Shown: positions 19,778 to 27,862, counted from the stretch's first letter. The stretch is DNA of 64,000 nucleotides from Parabacteroides sp900760525 (GCF_049860805.1 NZ_CP187555.1:372001-436000); one strand, 5' to 3'. Numbers and translations are program-made. Notes: generated by a model not told the origin, from the sequence alone.

Positions 19778-19978
19778 TTAAAAATCGTCTTTTACCGGGT
19801 TGTCTTTGATCTGCAACCATTTGCCGCTCGATTGCCTGAAATGGATGTCGATGCCGTTCGTCAGGATCACATGATTGCACTTGGACTGAAAGAATCCGGT
19901 TTCGAGTTCGATATGGGCAATCTCCGTTTCCTGGAAATGCTTCAGTATGAACATCCGGCAGGCAGAAGGAAACTCCCG
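19778..19978 (-). pseudogene. Short PepSY-like gene or remnant between kinase and lipoprotein genes
   Basis: Minus-strand reading gives a PepSY-like unit: REFPSACRMFILKHFQETE, then VILTNGIDIHFRQSSGKW, ending KDDF and a TAA at 19778-19780. A stop codon lies directly before the first residues (19979-19981). The only ATG (19952-19954) sits inside the first strand and gives 58 residues without a signal peptide. It therefore looks like the C-terminal half of a former PepSY lipoprotein gene, or a small cytoplasmic product. The position inside the operon with a full PepSY lipoprotein gene supports a decayed duplicate. Confidence 0.55.
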
Positions 19979-20033
19979 TTAATTTGCACGGCAAAGGAAT
20001 GAAACGATTTGGGAAAGATTTGGGAATCGCGGC

Positions 20034-21305
20034 CTATTTGAAGGTTAATTTGAATTCGTGTAGTTGATCTTCATAGTTATATTCCACTTTGATCTCGTAA
20101 AGGGCGGCGATCGACTTGACGATGGCAAGCCCCAGGCCGGTCGATTCTTTGTGCTTGCTTTGCCGCTCGTAACGGTCGAACAGGGTAGAGGGGCTGAGGC
20201 GGGGAGTGTCGCTGCTGTTGGCGATTGTCAGCGTACGGGTGGTCGTTACGATCCGTATGCTGCCGTCCTGCTTGTTGTGGATGTAAGCGTTTTTGACCAG
20301 GTTGGTGATGAGGGTGGAGGCGAGCGAGTCGTTCATGGTGACGAACAATTGCCCGGATGCCTTGAAAGTAACGGTTATATGTTTGTGCTCGTACATCTCT
20401 CCGAAGTCGTCCAGCATGGCGGTGACCAAGGCGTTTAGGTGGATGCGCGAAGTCTCCGGGAATTGCCGGTTCCCGATGCGGGAGAGGAGCAGGAGGGATT
20501 TGTTCATTTTGACGATCCCGGTCAGTGCCTGGTGGAGGTCGGCAAATTCGGTCAACTGCTGTTCGGTGCAATCGGGGTTCTCGCTCATCAGTTCCAGTTT
20601 GTTCATGCAGATGGCGAGCGGGGTTTGAAGTTCGTGGGAGGCGTTTTCGATAAACTGCTTCTGCGTGTTGTACAACCGGGCGCTCCGGTCGACCACGTCC
20701 TCGATCGCTTCGTTCAGGATGCGGAACTCCTCTATCTTGGTCTCGTTGCGGAGCGGAACGTTCGTCTTGCCAAGCCGGTATTTTTTCAGCCAGTCGAACA
20801 GGACGTACAGCGGGTGCAGGCTCTTGCGGAATACCAGGTGTATGACGAGCAGTATGCAGAAAACGAGGGAGAAATAGAGGATGGCGAGCCCTATGATCGT
20901 TGCGTTCACCATATCTTCTTTTTCAAGGATGGAGGTGGTGATGGTCAGTTGGTAATATTTGTCGTCGGACGTGCGGAAGCAGGTTCGCAATCCGCGTACC
21001 GGGACGGAGGTCATTTCGAGCGGGATGACCCGGGTGGAGTCGAAGAATTCGTTCAGCGCCAGGTCGGCTTCCGCTTTGGGTATTTCGCTGATATAATATT
21101 GTGTCAGGATGTCCACATGGTCTTTCAGCAAGCTACTGTCTGCTAATGCCGCTTTGATGATCAGCATCTTGTGGTTCATCAGGCTTTCGTCCGTCTCTTC
21201 GTCGATCTCATGCGTGATGGTGGCGTAAAAGGCGTATGCCCATACCGACAAGATCAGCAGTAGGGGGATCGATAAGTTCTGGAGTGTGTACTGGCGCAGT
21301 CTCAT
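20034..21305 (-). CDS. Two-component sensor histidine kinase (HisKA type)
   Basis: 423 residues. There are two membrane helices (about 13-30 and 133-158) with a ~100-residue periplasmic sensor between them, then a HAMP-like linker. The dimerisation box FIENASHELQTPL has the phospho-acceptor His near residue 222. The ATPase domain shows an N-box (LITNLVKNAYIHNK) and a G-box (STGLGLAIVKSIAALYE). Its start overlaps the stop of the regulator gene by four bases, so it is the cognate kinase. The co-transcribed PepSY-like genes suggest an envelope-linked signal. No truncation is seen. Confidence 0.92.
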   Translation of the reverse strand: MRLRQYTLQNLSIPLLLILSVWAYAFYATITHEIDEETDESLMNHKMLIIKAALADSSLLKDHVDILTQYYISEIPKAEADLALNEFFDSTRVIPLEMTSVPVRGLRTCFRTSDDKYYQLTITTSILEKEDMVNATIIGLAILYFSLVFCILLVIHLVFRKSLHPLYVLFDWLKKYRLGKTNVPLRNETKIEEFRILNEAIEDVVDRSARLYNTQKQFIENASHELQTPLAICMNKLELMSENPDCTEQQLTEFADLHQALTGIVKMNKSLLLLSRIGNRQFPETSRIHLNALVTAMLDDFGEMYEHKHITVTFKASGQLFVTMNDSLASTLITNLVKNAYIHNKQDGSIRIVTTTRTLTIANSSDTPRLSPSTLFDRYERQSKHKESTGLGLAIVKSIAALYEIKVEYNYEDQLHEFKLTFK

Positions 21306-22021
21306 TTATCTTCACATACCATTTTATATCCGAAGCCGTATACCGCCTTGATCTCAGGAAGGGCGCCGGCCGTCTTTAGTTTCTTCCGCAGGTTCTTGAC
21401 CTGGCTGTAGATGAAATCGAAACTGTCCGCCTGGTCTATGTAATCGCCCCAGACGGATTCGGCCAGGGCCGCCTTGCTGATAAGCCGGTCGGGATTGGTC
21501 ACGAAGTAATAGAGCAGGTCGAACTCTTTCCGGTTTAATACCAACAGGTTACCTTCGATGTAGACTTCGTGGCGGTCGGGGTACATGGTGATGTTTGCAA
21601 TGGTGATGTCCATCTCCCCGTCTTGTTGTTTCCGGCGCAGGACGCATTTGATCCGCGCGTTCAGTTCTGCCAAGTGGAACGGCTTGGTAAGGTAGTCGTC
21701 GGCCCCGAGATCGAGTCCTTTCACCTTGTCTTCAAGCGAATCTTTCGCCGAGACGATGATGACGCTGTCTTTCTTCTTCATCTTTTTCAGTTCCTCTAAC
21801 AACGCCAGCCCGTTTCCTCCCGGTAGCATGATGTCCAGCACGATACAATCGTAGTCGTAATCGTAGATCTTGCGCAGGGCCTCCTGATAGTCCGCCGCAC
21901 TTTCCACGACATAGCGTTCCTTTCCAAGCGAACAAACCATGATATCGCGCAATGAGTTCTCGTCTTCAACAATCAGTATTTTCATATCGGATTTAGAGTG
22001 TTTCTCTTTTTCATTTTCCAT
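21302..22021 (-). CDS. OmpR-family response regulator
   Basis: 239 residues from the start at 22021; an alternative ATG at 21985 would give the usual N-terminus MKILIVEDENSLRD. The receiver domain has Asp/Glu acidic residues in VEDE, the phospho-acceptor Asp in CIVLDIMLPGGNG, and the Lys of DDYLTKPFHL. The C-terminal winged helix has LNRKEFDLLYYFVTNPDRLISKAALAE-like recognition motifs and ends VYGFGYKMV. It controls transcription with the overlapping kinase downstream. A TATATTTG box on the minus strand lies 42 bases upstream. The divergent ECF sigma gene begins about 150 bases away. Confidence 0.92.
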   Translation of the reverse strand: MENEKEKHSKSDMKILIVEDENSLRDIMVCSLGKERYVVESAADYQEALRKIYDYDYDCIVLDIMLPGGNGLALLEELKKMKKKDSVIIVSAKDSLEDKVKGLDLGADDYLTKPFHLAELNARIKCVLRRKQQDGEMDITIANITMYPDRHEVYIEGNLLVLNRKEFDLLYYFVTNPDRLISKAALAESVWGDYIDQADSFDFIYSQVKNLRKKLKTAGALPEIKAVYGFGYKMVCEDK

Positions 22022-22062
22022 AGCTATATAGTTTTAATTCTGTCCGAAAGCAGACAGTTGGA

Positions 22063-22070
22063 CAAATATA
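22063..22070 (-). promoter_or_regulatory. -7 promoter element for the OmpR-type operon
   Basis: Minus-strand TATATTTG matches TAnnTTTG and lies 42 bases from the regulator start. No good -33 box was seen at the expected spacing. Confidence 0.5.
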
Positions 22071-22169
22071 GGAAATAAAATCCGGTTAGCATGGACCGGC
22101 TTAGACTTATTACATTTTTCCGGGTTTCCCATGTTATGTTTTCGTTTCTTTGTCGTCATAATAGTAGAA

Positions 22170-22664
22170 ATGGAACTCGAAACATTTAAAATAACCGTGC
22201 TGCCGCTCCGGGAGAAGTTGATCAATATTTCGTGGCGGATGATGGAGGATAGGTCGGATGCAGAGGATATCGTGCAGGAGACTTTTCTGAAATTGTGGCA
22301 GATTCGCGAGAAGCTGGACGGCTATAATAGTGTCGAGGCGCTGGCGGTACAGATCGCTAAGAACCTGGCACTGGACAAACTGAAACAGCACCGGCCGGAA
22401 GGGACGGATATCACCTTGCTTTCGCTCGATTCGGGAGCGAGGAACCCGGCGGAAGAGCTGGAACAGCACGACACGGTGGCACGTGTACGCCAGCTGATAG
22501 GCCGGTTGCCTTCGCTACAGCAAACCATTATCCGGATGAAAGACGTCGAAGGGTATGAGTTGGCGGAGATAGCGGAGATAACAGGCACCCAGATCGAAGC
22601 CGTCCGGGTGAATCTTTCGAGAGCCCGGAAAAAGATACGGGAACAGTTGATGAAGGAAATGTGA
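22170..22664 (+). CDS. ECF RNA polymerase sigma factor
   Basis: 164 residues from the ATG at 22170 (MELETFKITVLPLREKL). A longer frame from 22131 adds a hydrophobic piece not expected in this family. Region 2 shows DAEDIVQETFLKLWQIREKL. Region 4 shows LPSLQQTIIRMKDVEGYELAEIAEITG followed by the recognition helix IEAVRVNLSRARKKIREQL. It heads a four-gene plus-strand operon with a short membrane protein, a small periplasmic protein and a beta-barrel protein. The gene directly downstream has the layout of an anti-sigma factor, so this is a probable sigma/anti-sigma envelope stress or nutrient module. Confidence 0.92.
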   Translation: MELETFKITVLPLREKLINISWRMMEDRSDAEDIVQETFLKLWQIREKLDGYNSVEALAVQIAKNLALDKLKQHRPEGTDITLLSLDSGARNPAEELEQHDTVARVRQLIGRLPSLQQTIIRMKDVEGYELAEIAEITGTQIEAVRVNLSRARKKIREQLMKEM

Positions 22665-22681
22665 TTTATAATTAATAATGT

Positions 22682-23224
22682 ATGGAAAAGAGTAATCTAC
22701 ATATAGAAGAACTGTTGGAACGGTATTTCGAAGGTGAAACTTCTGCTGCGGAAGAACGGCTGATCCGTGCCTTTTTCGCTTCGGGAGAAGTGCCGGAGCA
22801 TCTGGCGGCCTACAAACCCCTGTTCGCCTATTTTGACGAAGAAATAGGACGTGAAGCGGAATTGCAAAAGGGCGGGCCCGATTTGGAATCCGAATCCCTG
22901 TCCGTATCGCTCCGCCCCCGGAACAGGAAGCGTGCCGCTCTTTACATCCTTTCCGGTGTGGCAGCCTGCGTGCTGGCTCTGCTGAGTCTTACCCGCCTGC
23001 TGTACCCGGCCGATCCCTGTTTCTGTTCCGATAACTATGTCGTGATCAACGGCCGCTGCTATACCGACATCCATAAAGTCCGTTCACTGGCGATCGAAGC
23101 GTTGCAGGAGGTGGCCACTCCTGCCGATGACTATTTCCCGGAGATGGATAAGGATGAAGCGGACCGTCGGATAATAGATAATCAATTAAAAGAATTAGGT
23201 AGCCTTTTTAGTGAAGACGAATAA
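22682..23224 (+). CDS. Putative anti-sigma-like single-pass membrane protein
   Basis: 180 residues, 17 bases after the sigma gene. The N-terminal ~65 residues begin with LHIEELLERYFEGETSAAEERLIRAFFASG, a helix pair also seen at the start of Bacteroidetes anti-sigma proteins. One transmembrane helix lies at about 84-102 (ALYILSGVAACVLALLSL). The outer part is short, contains two close Cys (CFCSDNYVVINGRCY) and is acidic at the end. It is shorter than FecR-type anti-sigma factors and has no FecR domain. Role inferred from position and N-terminus. Confidence 0.6.
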   Translation: MEKSNLHIEELLERYFEGETSAAEERLIRAFFASGEVPEHLAAYKPLFAYFDEEIGREAELQKGGPDLESESLSVSLRPRNRKRAALYILSGVAACVLALLSLTRLLYPADPCFCSDNYVVINGRCYTDIHKVRSLAIEALQEVATPADDYFPEMDKDEADRRIIDNQLKELGSLFSEDE

Positions 23225-23236
23225 AAGAATATCAAG

Positions 23237-23701
23237 ATGAAGCAGTTGAGATATACATTAGTGGTAATATTGGCAGCCTTGTTGCTGCTGCCAACCGGTG
23301 CCGGAGCAGTCGAAGCGCAGAAGGACCTGAAGATACAGGATGTCTTTGCCCGCTACGGGAAGAAGAAGAATGTCACGATGGTGGAGCTTTCCAACGAAAT
23401 GCTGGAAACGTACGGCATGACGCGCTACAAGAGCATTACGATCAAAAACGATCCGGAAGCGCTTCGCTTTACCCGCCAATGCTTGGAAGCCGACCAGCGG
23501 GGGGCGCGTAAGATCAAGGAGGTGACGGACGACGGGGGAGTGGTTTCCGCCTACTATCAGCTTCCGGGTAAAGATCCCGACGTGAACCGCTTTGTCCTCT
23601 TCAAAGTCAATTCCAAAGGGACGATCACGCTGGTCTACATCGAAGGCGAGCTGGACAGCGACGACCTGATCACCCTCTTATTTACCAAAAAAGATTTATA
23701 A
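23237..23701 (+). CDS. Small exported protein, DUF6108-like
   Basis: 154 residues with a signal peptide (hydrophobic core VVILAALLLLPTGAGA). The mature part is small, basic and mixed alpha/beta (DLKIQDVFARYGKKKNVTMVELSNEML; YKSITIKNDPEALRFTRQCLEAD; VLFKVNSKGTITLVYIEG). I take it for the DUF6108-like proteins encoded with ECF sigma operons in Bacteroidales, but only by memory of the size and context. There is a resemblance in layout to DUF4252 proteins. It is 12 bases behind the anti-sigma-like gene and part of the same operon. Function unknown. Confidence 0.5.
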   Translation: MKQLRYTLVVILAALLLLPTGAGAVEAQKDLKIQDVFARYGKKKNVTMVELSNEMLETYGMTRYKSITIKNDPEALRFTRQCLEADQRGARKIKEVTDDGGVVSAYYQLPGKDPDVNRFVLFKVNSKGTITLVYIEGELDSDDLITLLFTKKDL

Positions 23702-23721
23702 ACTGATAAACAAGAATAAAG

Positions 23722-24633
23722 ATGAAAAGATTTCTATTGATCATAGCCGCATGCTTTCCTGCCATTGGATTGCTGGCTGCAGATGTTGAGCCGATGCCGG
23801 CCGATACCGTCATCCGGTTGGAAAACAAACGTATCGTTGTGAAGGACAACGGCGAACGGATGAAAGTGAAGGTGTACGAACTGACCGGAGAAGGCGATTC
23901 GATTGACAGCGAAATGGTCTTCGAGGGACATTACCGGGACGGGCAGAGCTACGAACGGCGCAAGCATATCAAGTCGATCAACATCCCGATCCCTTCTTGG
24001 GATAAGGATTTCGATCCGCACTGGGCAGGCTTCGGCATGGGGTTCGCCAACTTTTCAGGTAGCGACGGGATCAATGATATCGACGGCGTTTCGCTTCGTA
24101 GCGGAAACTCGCTTGAGTATAACCTGAACTTTATGGAGTTCAGTTTCCCTTTCTCACGGCATAGATGGGCGGTTGTGACAGGGGCAGGTATGCGTTGGAG
24201 CCGTTATCGGTTGGATATGAATGCACATTTTCAGGAAGTGGACGGCGTCACACAGTTGGTCCCCGCTCCCGAAGGCATCGTCTATAATGCCAGCAAGTTG
24301 AATATCACCAGCCTGACGATTCCGGTCCTGTTCGAATGGCAGTCACCGAAGCATCGGCGCAAGTCTCCGCGTTTTTTTGTTTCCGGTGGTGTCGTAGGCG
24401 TGATTAAAACGATTTCTTCCTCCAGGATCGTCTATCATGATGCAGAGGGAGAAAAGCATAAGAGAAAGATGGACCGGGGTATGAACCTTCGTCCGGTAAC
24501 GATGGATTTCCTTTTCCAGGCAGGTGTCGGCTGCATCGGTTTCTATGCCAAATATTCTCCCTTCGGCCTCTTTGAAAAAGACAAAGGCCCGAAAGTACAC
24601 CCTGTTTCGCTGGGATTGCAGTTACATATCTGA
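23722..24633 (+). CDS. Outer-membrane beta-barrel protein (PorT-like)
   Basis: 303 residues with a signal peptide (FLLIIAACFPAIGLLAAD). The C-terminal two thirds show alternating hydrophobic strands with aromatic girdles typical of eight-strand barrels: WAGFGMGFANFSG, LEYNLNFMEFSFPFSRHRWAVVTGAGMRW, LTIPVLFEWQSP, FFVSGGVVGVI, MDFLFQAGVGCIGFYAKYSPFGLF, and a last strand ending VSLGLQLHI. The N-terminal ~90 residues are a soluble periplasmic piece. It is the last gene of the sigma-factor operon, followed by a hairpin pair at 24649-24731 that may end transcription. Confidence 0.72.
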   Translation: MKRFLLIIAACFPAIGLLAADVEPMPADTVIRLENKRIVVKDNGERMKVKVYELTGEGDSIDSEMVFEGHYRDGQSYERRKHIKSINIPIPSWDKDFDPHWAGFGMGFANFSGSDGINDIDGVSLRSGNSLEYNLNFMEFSFPFSRHRWAVVTGAGMRWSRYRLDMNAHFQEVDGVTQLVPAPEGIVYNASKLNITSLTIPVLFEWQSPKHRRKSPRFFVSGGVVGVIKTISSSRIVYHDAEGEKHKRKMDRGMNLRPVTMDFLFQAGVGCIGFYAKYSPFGLFEKDKGPKVHPVSLGLQLHI

Positions 24634-24648
24634 TGTTGTCCGAAATGA

Positions 24649-24731
24649 TTGTCGATATCGGGCAGGTTCTAAACCTGCCCGATATCGACAAATATACACA
24701 TTGTTGCAATCGGACGGGTTTAGAACCCGCC
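24649..24731. repeat. REP-like pair of GC-rich hairpins
   Basis: The first hairpin has perfect 20-bp arms (24649-24668 and 24672-24691) around a CTA loop, with the core GGGCAGGTT / AACCTGCCC. The second (24712-24731) is a shorter version with GGACGGGTT / AACCCGCCC and one mismatch around TAG. Both share the design GGGCnGGTT-CTA-AACCnGCCC. The pair sits just after the outer-membrane protein gene and could act as a terminator. There is no T-run, so a mobile palindromic element is also possible. Confidence 0.8.
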
Positions 24732-25202
24732 CCTACAGCGACACTCCTCCATGTTATATGCCGGCAAAGGCAACCCCGTAACCGGAATATTTTTTCGCTC
24801 GCGGGCGAAAAATGAAGGCGTGAAACGCGCGTATAAATCATCATTTATGGGGTTCACATTTCTCCCATTGGCACATTCTTCCTCAAAACGAATCTTATTG
24901 TCATCTATTACTTATTGTACGATTCACTAAAATACCTGTTGGTCCAAATCGAAACAGTAGCGCATCTAATTTGGTTTTCTACCCCATATATTTCAAATTA
25001 CACTTGCGGGTAATATTTTTTAAGAAACTCGAAATAATGCAAAATGCTGGATAATAGATGCATACGAATATCCTTCTTTTTAGGAAACTTATTGTGCGAT
25101 TTAACAATCAAAAAGACGGATTTTCCTTTGCCAAGAAATGAGGTTTTTGATGCGGTTGCCCTAAATAATGGCTTTGATTGCTGTATATTCCAATATTAAT
25201 AG
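24732..25202. other. Gene-free stretch holding copy 1 of a dispersed repeat
   Basis: No convincing gene on either strand. It contains the dispersed repeat at 24877-25110 and AT-rich flanks that run into the promoter box at 25203. Confidence 0.55.
24877..25110 (+). repeat. Dispersed ~235-bp intergenic repeat, copy 1
   Basis: This stretch aligns with 53653-53887 in the same orientation with few gaps. Shared blocks include AAATCGAAACAGTAGCGCAT, TTTCAAATTAC followed by GCGGGTAATATTTTTTAAG, and CTGGATAATA. Weaker similarity continues for some 60-70 bases downstream (GATGCGGT against GACGCGGT). No open frame is kept in either copy. It may be the remnant of a mobile element or a conserved regulatory unit. 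Confidence 0.85.
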
Positions 25203-25432
25203 TATATTTGTAATGCTATTCTTACTTCCAGGCAGGAAAACCTGCCATTCTTTCGCGGCGGGCATTTTTATGTCCGCCTGTGGAGCATTTCATATGGCGG
25301 TTTCGTACCCCCGTGTGGAGTGTTAATGCACCCACTGCCTGGAAGGTGAATAGCAACGGGACAGGCGGAGCCGCTTTTATTTTTGCTCTTCCGTACTGCT
25401 CCGATAGTATTCACAATTAAATTTTTTCTATT
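25203..25432 (+). promoter_or_regulatory. Promoter and long structured leader of the small-gene pair
   Basis: TATATTTG at 25203-25210 matches TAnnTTTG. The inferred transcript starts near 25217 and runs about 215 bases before the ATG at 25433. It opens with two consecutive hairpins: GGCAGG-AAAA-CCTGCC (25231-25246) and GGCGGGCAT-TTTT-ATGTCCGCC (25257-25278). A GC-rich block follows up to 25374 with two related pieces (TGTGGAGCATTTCAT and TGTGGAGTGTTAATGCA). After GCCGC comes a T-rich stretch (25375-25384). The block contrasts with the AT-rich DNA around it. It could be a cis-regulatory RNA or a separate small RNA. Confidence 0.5.
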
Positions 25433-25903
25433 ATGGAAGCGAATCAAAGCATTTTCCCGGCGATTAGTGGTATGGAGTGCACGACAATCAATGTGCTGAA
25501 TATCTCGGATGAAGAGATGAAAGCCTACTATCTGAAAGAAGCCTATTTGACGGATCGGCATGCCTGTACACCTAACCGTACCGAATTCGAGTTACTGAAT
25601 ATCCTCTTGAAAAGGCAGAAAAAGATTTTACAATTCCTCTCCAAACTGACTCAATTTCCGTGGAGCGAAGCAATGATTGATTTACAAACAGCTTGCCTGC
25701 CTCTGATGGTAGCCGATTCCGTGTCGGGCGAAGAACGGCTGGTCGCGGGTAAAAAGGTGATACGAACAATGCAAGGCGTTTCTAATATTCTGGTAAATAA
25801 AGATGTTCTGGCGTGGTTAGTCACTATTTATAATCGTCATTATCAGAATGTAAAACATTTGTTGAACCAGTTTCCCGAATATGAGAATGAAGGAGGACGT
25901 TAA
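25433..25903 (+). CDS. Unknown soluble helical protein
   Basis: 156 residues without signal peptide or membrane segment. It appears mostly helical after residue 20 (DEEMKAYYLKEAYLTDRH; TEFELLNILLKRQKKILQFL; VLAWLVTIYNRHYQNVKHLLNQF). I do not recognise the family with confidence; it recalls short Bacteroidales proteins found alone behind long leaders. The N-terminus MEANQSIFPAISGMECTT has no known motif. A small acidic protein gene follows 70 bases later and may be co-transcribed. The long structured leader upstream suggests post-transcriptional control. Confidence 0.5.
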   Translation: MEANQSIFPAISGMECTTINVLNISDEEMKAYYLKEAYLTDRHACTPNRTEFELLNILLKRQKKILQFLSKLTQFPWSEAMIDLQTACLPLMVADSVSGEERLVAGKKVIRTMQGVSNILVNKDVLAWLVTIYNRHYQNVKHLLNQFPEYENEGGR

Positions 25904-25973
25904 GGGCGGAGGGCAACAAATCGGCCTTTAATGTTGTTCTATTCCTGTATTAACAAATAAAGCACAAATAATT

Positions 25974-26168
25974 ATGGCTGGAATAATGAACACATTATGG
26001 GACGAAAGTTCCGAACTGGAAGACGAAGGGCTTACTCCTCATTCTATCTTGTCGGACGATTACACTTCACCTTCCGATGATGAGAAGAAATTGGATGATG
26101 TGATCGATGATCTGAAAGAAGAAAACGAAATTATCGATGAATCATTGAAGATATCGGATAAGAAATGA
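25974..26168 (+). CDS. Small acidic protein of unknown function
   Basis: 64 residues, very rich in Asp and Glu (SDDYTSPSDDEKKLDDVIDDLKEENEIIDESLK), probably with a C-terminal helix. No signal peptide. It is supported as a gene by its clean ATG, by its place behind the 156-residue gene, and by the hairpin at 26217-26252 that follows. Function unknown. Confidence 0.5.
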   Translation: MAGIMNTLWDESSELEDEGLTPHSILSDDYTSPSDDEKKLDDVIDDLKEENEIIDESLKISDKK

Positions 26169-26216
26169 TCTTGTGGGAACCACTCCGTTTCTCTTTTGTT
26201 TTATAGCACTCTTTAA

Positions 26217-26252
26217 TATATAAGGTAGGAAATTATTTTCTTACCTTATATA
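26217..26252. terminator. Hairpin terminator-like element before purH
   Basis: Inverted arms of 16 bases (TATATAAGGTA-G/A-GAAA and its complement, one mismatch) around a short TTAT loop. It follows the small acidic gene by about 50 bases and precedes the purH promoter box by 20 bases. There is no strong T-run, so a regulatory palindrome for purH is an alternative. Confidence 0.55.
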
Positions 26253-26271
26253 CATATTGAAAATAAATCCC

Positions 26272-26279
26272 TACTTTTG
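26272..26279 (+). promoter_or_regulatory. -7 promoter element for purH
   Basis: TACTTTTG matches TAnnTTTG, 33 bases before the purH ATG. The palindrome at 26217-26252 covers the place of the -33 box, where no TTTG is seen. Confidence 0.55.
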
Positions 26280-26311
26280 TGCTCTAAAACATTAAAATAA
26301 ACCCAACGAAG

Positions 26312-27835
26312 ATGGCTGCAACAAAACGTATTAAACGTGCATTGGTATCGGTATACCATAAAGATGGATTAGATGAAATTTTAAAGAAGCTCCACCGCGA
26401 AGGTGTTAGTTTTGTGTCAACAGGTGGTACTCAGAAGTTTATAGAAGATTTGGGACTCCCTTGTGATGCGGTAGAGGAGCTGACCGGCTATCCCTCTATC
26501 CTGGGCGGACGTGTGAAGACGCTTCACCCGAAAGTGTTTGGCGGTATTTTGAACCGTCGCGATAACGAAGGCGACAAGGCTCAGATCGCCCAATATGAAA
26601 TTCCTGAAATTGACCTCGTGATTGTCGACCTGTATCCGTTCGAGGAAACAGTTGCTTCCGGTGCGGAAGAACAGGCAATTATCGAAAAGATAGATATAGG
26701 CGGTATTTCTCTTATCCGTGCCGCCGCAAAGAACTTCAAAGATGTTGTGATCGTTGCATCCAAAGCTCAGTATCAGCCGTTGATGCAGTTGCTGAACGAG
26801 AAAGGTGCGGAAACTTCTATCGAAGACCGTAAATGGTTTGCCAAAGAAGCGTTTGCCGTTTCTTCTGGCTACGATTCTGCAATCTTCAATTACTTCGACG
26901 ATCGTCAGGGTTCGCACTTCCGTGCTACCGTAGACGATCCTATGAACCTGCGTTACGGTGAGAACCCGCACCAGGCTGCTAAATTCTTTGGCAAATTCAA
27001 TAATATGTTCGACCAGTTGCATGGTAAGGAAATCTCTTACAACAACCTGCTCGATATCGACGCTGCCGTAAACCTGATCGACGAATTCGACGAACTGACA
27101 TTTGCCATCCTGAAACATAACAATGCCTGTGGCATTGCATCCCGCGGTAACGTGGTGGAAGCATGGAAAGATGCTCTGGCCGGCGACCCGGTATCTGCTT
27201 TCGGAGGTATCCTGATCACCAACACGACTGTAAACAAGGAAGTGGCAGAGGAAATCAATAAGATCTTCTTCGAAGTGATTATCGCCCCGGCTTACGATGC
27301 CGATGCCCTTGAAGTACTGAAACAAAAGAAAAACCGTATCATATTGATCCGAAAGGAGTGCAAGACTTGTCCGATGCAGTTCCGTTCACTGCTGAACGGC
27401 GTGCTGATGCAGGAAAAGGACCTTAGCATTCAGGGGGAAGCCGATCTGGAACCGATGACGGAAAAGAAACCGACGGCTCCGGAAGTGGAAGACCTGTTGT
27501 TCGCCAACAAGATCGTGAAGAACAGCAAGTCCAACGCGATCACGCTGGTAAAGAACAAACAACTTTGCGCAAGCGGTATCGGACAGACTTCACGTGTGGA
27601 TTCTCTGAAACAAGCCATTGAGAAGGCCGCTTCATTCAATTTCGACCTGAATGGCGCCGTTATGGCTTCGGATGCGTTTTTCCCGTTTGCCGACTGTGTG
27701 GAAATAGCCGCTAAGGCCGGTATCACTGCCGTTATCCAGCCGGGAGGTTCTATTAACGACAAGCTGTCCGTTGATTATTGCAACGAACATGGCTTGGCTA
27801 TGGTTAAGACGGGTATCCGTCATTTCAAACATTAA
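26312..27835 (+). CDS. purH: Bifunctional AICAR formyltransferase / IMP cyclohydrolase
   Basis: 507 residues, the usual length for the family. It catalyses the last two steps of purine synthesis: formylation of AICAR with 10-formyltetrahydrofolate and closure of FAICAR to IMP, in the cytoplasm. The N-terminal MGS-like cyclohydrolase domain (about 1-190) shows RALVSVYHKDGL, STGGTQKF, GGRVKTLHPKVFGGIL and DLVIVDLYPFEET. The C-terminal transformylase domain shows DDPMNLRYGENPHQAA, the catalytic LKHNNACGIA and DPVSAFGG, and ends with AVIQPGGSINDKLSVDYCNEHGLAMVKTGIRHFKH-type residues. The gene stands alone with its own promoter box. No defects seen. Confidence 0.97.
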   Translation: MAATKRIKRALVSVYHKDGLDEILKKLHREGVSFVSTGGTQKFIEDLGLPCDAVEELTGYPSILGGRVKTLHPKVFGGILNRRDNEGDKAQIAQYEIPEIDLVIVDLYPFEETVASGAEEQAIIEKIDIGGISLIRAAAKNFKDVVIVASKAQYQPLMQLLNEKGAETSIEDRKWFAKEAFAVSSGYDSAIFNYFDDRQGSHFRATVDDPMNLRYGENPHQAAKFFGKFNNMFDQLHGKEISYNNLLDIDAAVNLIDEFDELTFAILKHNNACGIASRGNVVEAWKDALAGDPVSAFGGILITNTTVNKEVAEEINKIFFEVIIAPAYDADALEVLKQKKNRIILIRKECKTCPMQFRSLLNGVLMQEKDLSIQGEADLEPMTEKKPTAPEVEDLLFANKIVKNSKSNAITLVKNKQLCASGIGQTSRVDSLKQAIEKAASFNFDLNGAVMASDAFFPFADCVEIAAKAGITAVIQPGGSINDKLSVDYCNEHGLAMVKTGIRHFKH

Positions 27836-27862
27836 GTAATTATTCAATATGGCAATGTGCTG

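Noticed and set aside
19574..21146. Plus-strand frames across the two-component operon
   Set aside because: They oppose clear regulator, kinase and PepSY genes and carry no domains.
26417..27325. 302-codon frame antisense to purH
   Set aside because: Opposite a complete conserved enzyme gene; no domain, no promoter; a shadow of codon bias.
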